NCBI GenBank assembly: GCA_015222595.1
Contig: JADFVP010000183.1
Span: 1-13,702, forward strand
DNA: 13,702 bases
Direction of reading: 5' to 3'
Source: Pseudomonadota bacterium
Lineage (GTDB): Bacteria; Desulfobacterota; GWC2-55-46; JADFVP01
Shown here: piece by piece, positions 13,402 through 13,702 of the stretch
Position numbering within the stretch: the stretch's first letter is position 1
Layout of the letters: each line of letters begins with the position of its first letter
Notes under the pieces: generated by a model
The model's database searches: none
Told to the model about the DNA's origin: nothing
What the model saw: the letters and a program-made list of their open reading frames with translations, nothing else
Made by a program: the position numbers and the translations under genes

Positions 13402-13702
13402 TTAGAACCAGTAGGCCGCTTCGACCTTTATAAAGTCGTCGTCATGTAGTCCAAAGAGCAGGTCTTCGGCAGGAATCTCGCTGAAGAGACTCGCCTCTAC
13501 GCTTATCCTCAGGTGGTCGCCGAACCGCCGTGACGATTCTATGAAGAGCGTTCGCGCTGATGTGCCTATATCTTGAACGACGCCTAAGAGCGCCTCAGTG
13601 CTCCCTATATCGATTGCCGCTACGCGGAGCCCTAACATGATGTCGTCTTCCAGGGTGGTGCCGGCCCCTCCTCCGCGCGAGTCGTGCGACCATTCACCTA
13701 TC
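13402..13702 (-). CDS. C-terminal part of an outer-membrane beta-barrel protein (partial)
   Basis: The frame is open from the window edge to the TAA at 13404-13402, giving 99 residues; a Met at 13638 is probably internal. The tail IKVEAAYWF ends in an aromatic residue with alternating hydrophobics, the C-terminal beta-signal read by the BAM machinery. Several earlier segments alternate in the same way, for example RVAAIDIGS, LRISVEASLF and ARTLFIESS, as in the last strands of a barrel, with short acidic turns (EIPAEDL, HDDDF). A stretch rich in Gly and charged residues (HDSRGGGAGTTLEDD) lies upstream. The family cannot be named from this part. The same-strand glutaredoxin-like gene follows 112 bases later but has its own promoter candidate. 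Confidence 0.72.
   Translation of the reverse strand, partial: IGEWSHDSRGGGAGTTLEDDIMLGLRVAAIDIGSTEALLGVVQDIGTSARTLFIESSRRFGDHLRISVEASLFSEIPAEDLLFGLHDDDFIKVEAAYWF

Noticed and set aside
1..13702. CRISPR array, tRNA, rRNA, insertion sequence or prophage genes
   Set aside because: No regularly spaced repeats, cloverleaf sequences, transposase motifs or phage genes were seen; the content is mostly core metabolism.

Overview
The window is a compact, gene-dense stretch from a Gram-negative bacterium that probably respires oxygen. The evidence is a heme O synthase with a DUF420-type oxidase assembly protein, several exported proteins, a c-type cytochrome, and the end of an outer-membrane beta-barrel with a terminal Trp-Phe. 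The trehalose set, the DUF5752 protein and the gene style (repeated ATGA stop/start overlaps) would fit a deltaproteobacterial or related lineage. That placement is an inference; there is no rRNA or marker gene to settle it.

Layout. (1) 1-1556, plus strand: the tail of an upstream gene, cyoE/ctaB, a 47-residue single-span membrane protein, and a DUF420 protein. Together they look like a terminal-oxidase maturation cluster. (2) 1836-6027, minus strand: a three-gene operon read as DUF5752 protein, TreT-type trehalose synthase, then a fused trehalose-6-phosphate synthase/phosphatase. Both junctions are 4-base ATGA overlaps. It encodes two different biochemical routes to trehalose plus a protein of unknown role that is visibly built from two copies of one ~100-residue unit. 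(3) 6470-8471, plus strand: three separately spaced exported proteins. They are a short cytochrome c'-like protein, a putative HExxH metalloprotease, and a protein whose C-terminus matches the YHS metal-binding domain in spacing but lacks all of its cysteines. A very strong hairpin terminator closes this block. (4) 8602-11929, minus strand: gnd-zwf-pgl, the oxidative pentose-phosphate pathway, from a promoter whose -35/-10 spacer is a perfect inverted repeat. (5) 12100-13289: glutathione synthetase on the plus strand from a near-consensus promoter, divergent from gnd, and a glutaredoxin-like gene on the minus strand that overlaps it tail to tail. (6) 13402 to the end: the C-terminal part of an outer-membrane protein, minus strand.

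How it fits together: zwf and gnd can supply NADPH (cofactor preference inferred), gshB makes glutathione and the glutaredoxin-like protein could use it, so blocks 4-5 read as a reductant and thiol-redox neighbourhood. Glucose-6-phosphate is also a substrate of the trehalose-6-phosphate synthase, which links blocks 2 and 4 metabolically. The least explained elements are the DUF5752 protein, the cysteine-less YHS-like protein, and several short repeats placed just upstream of starts.
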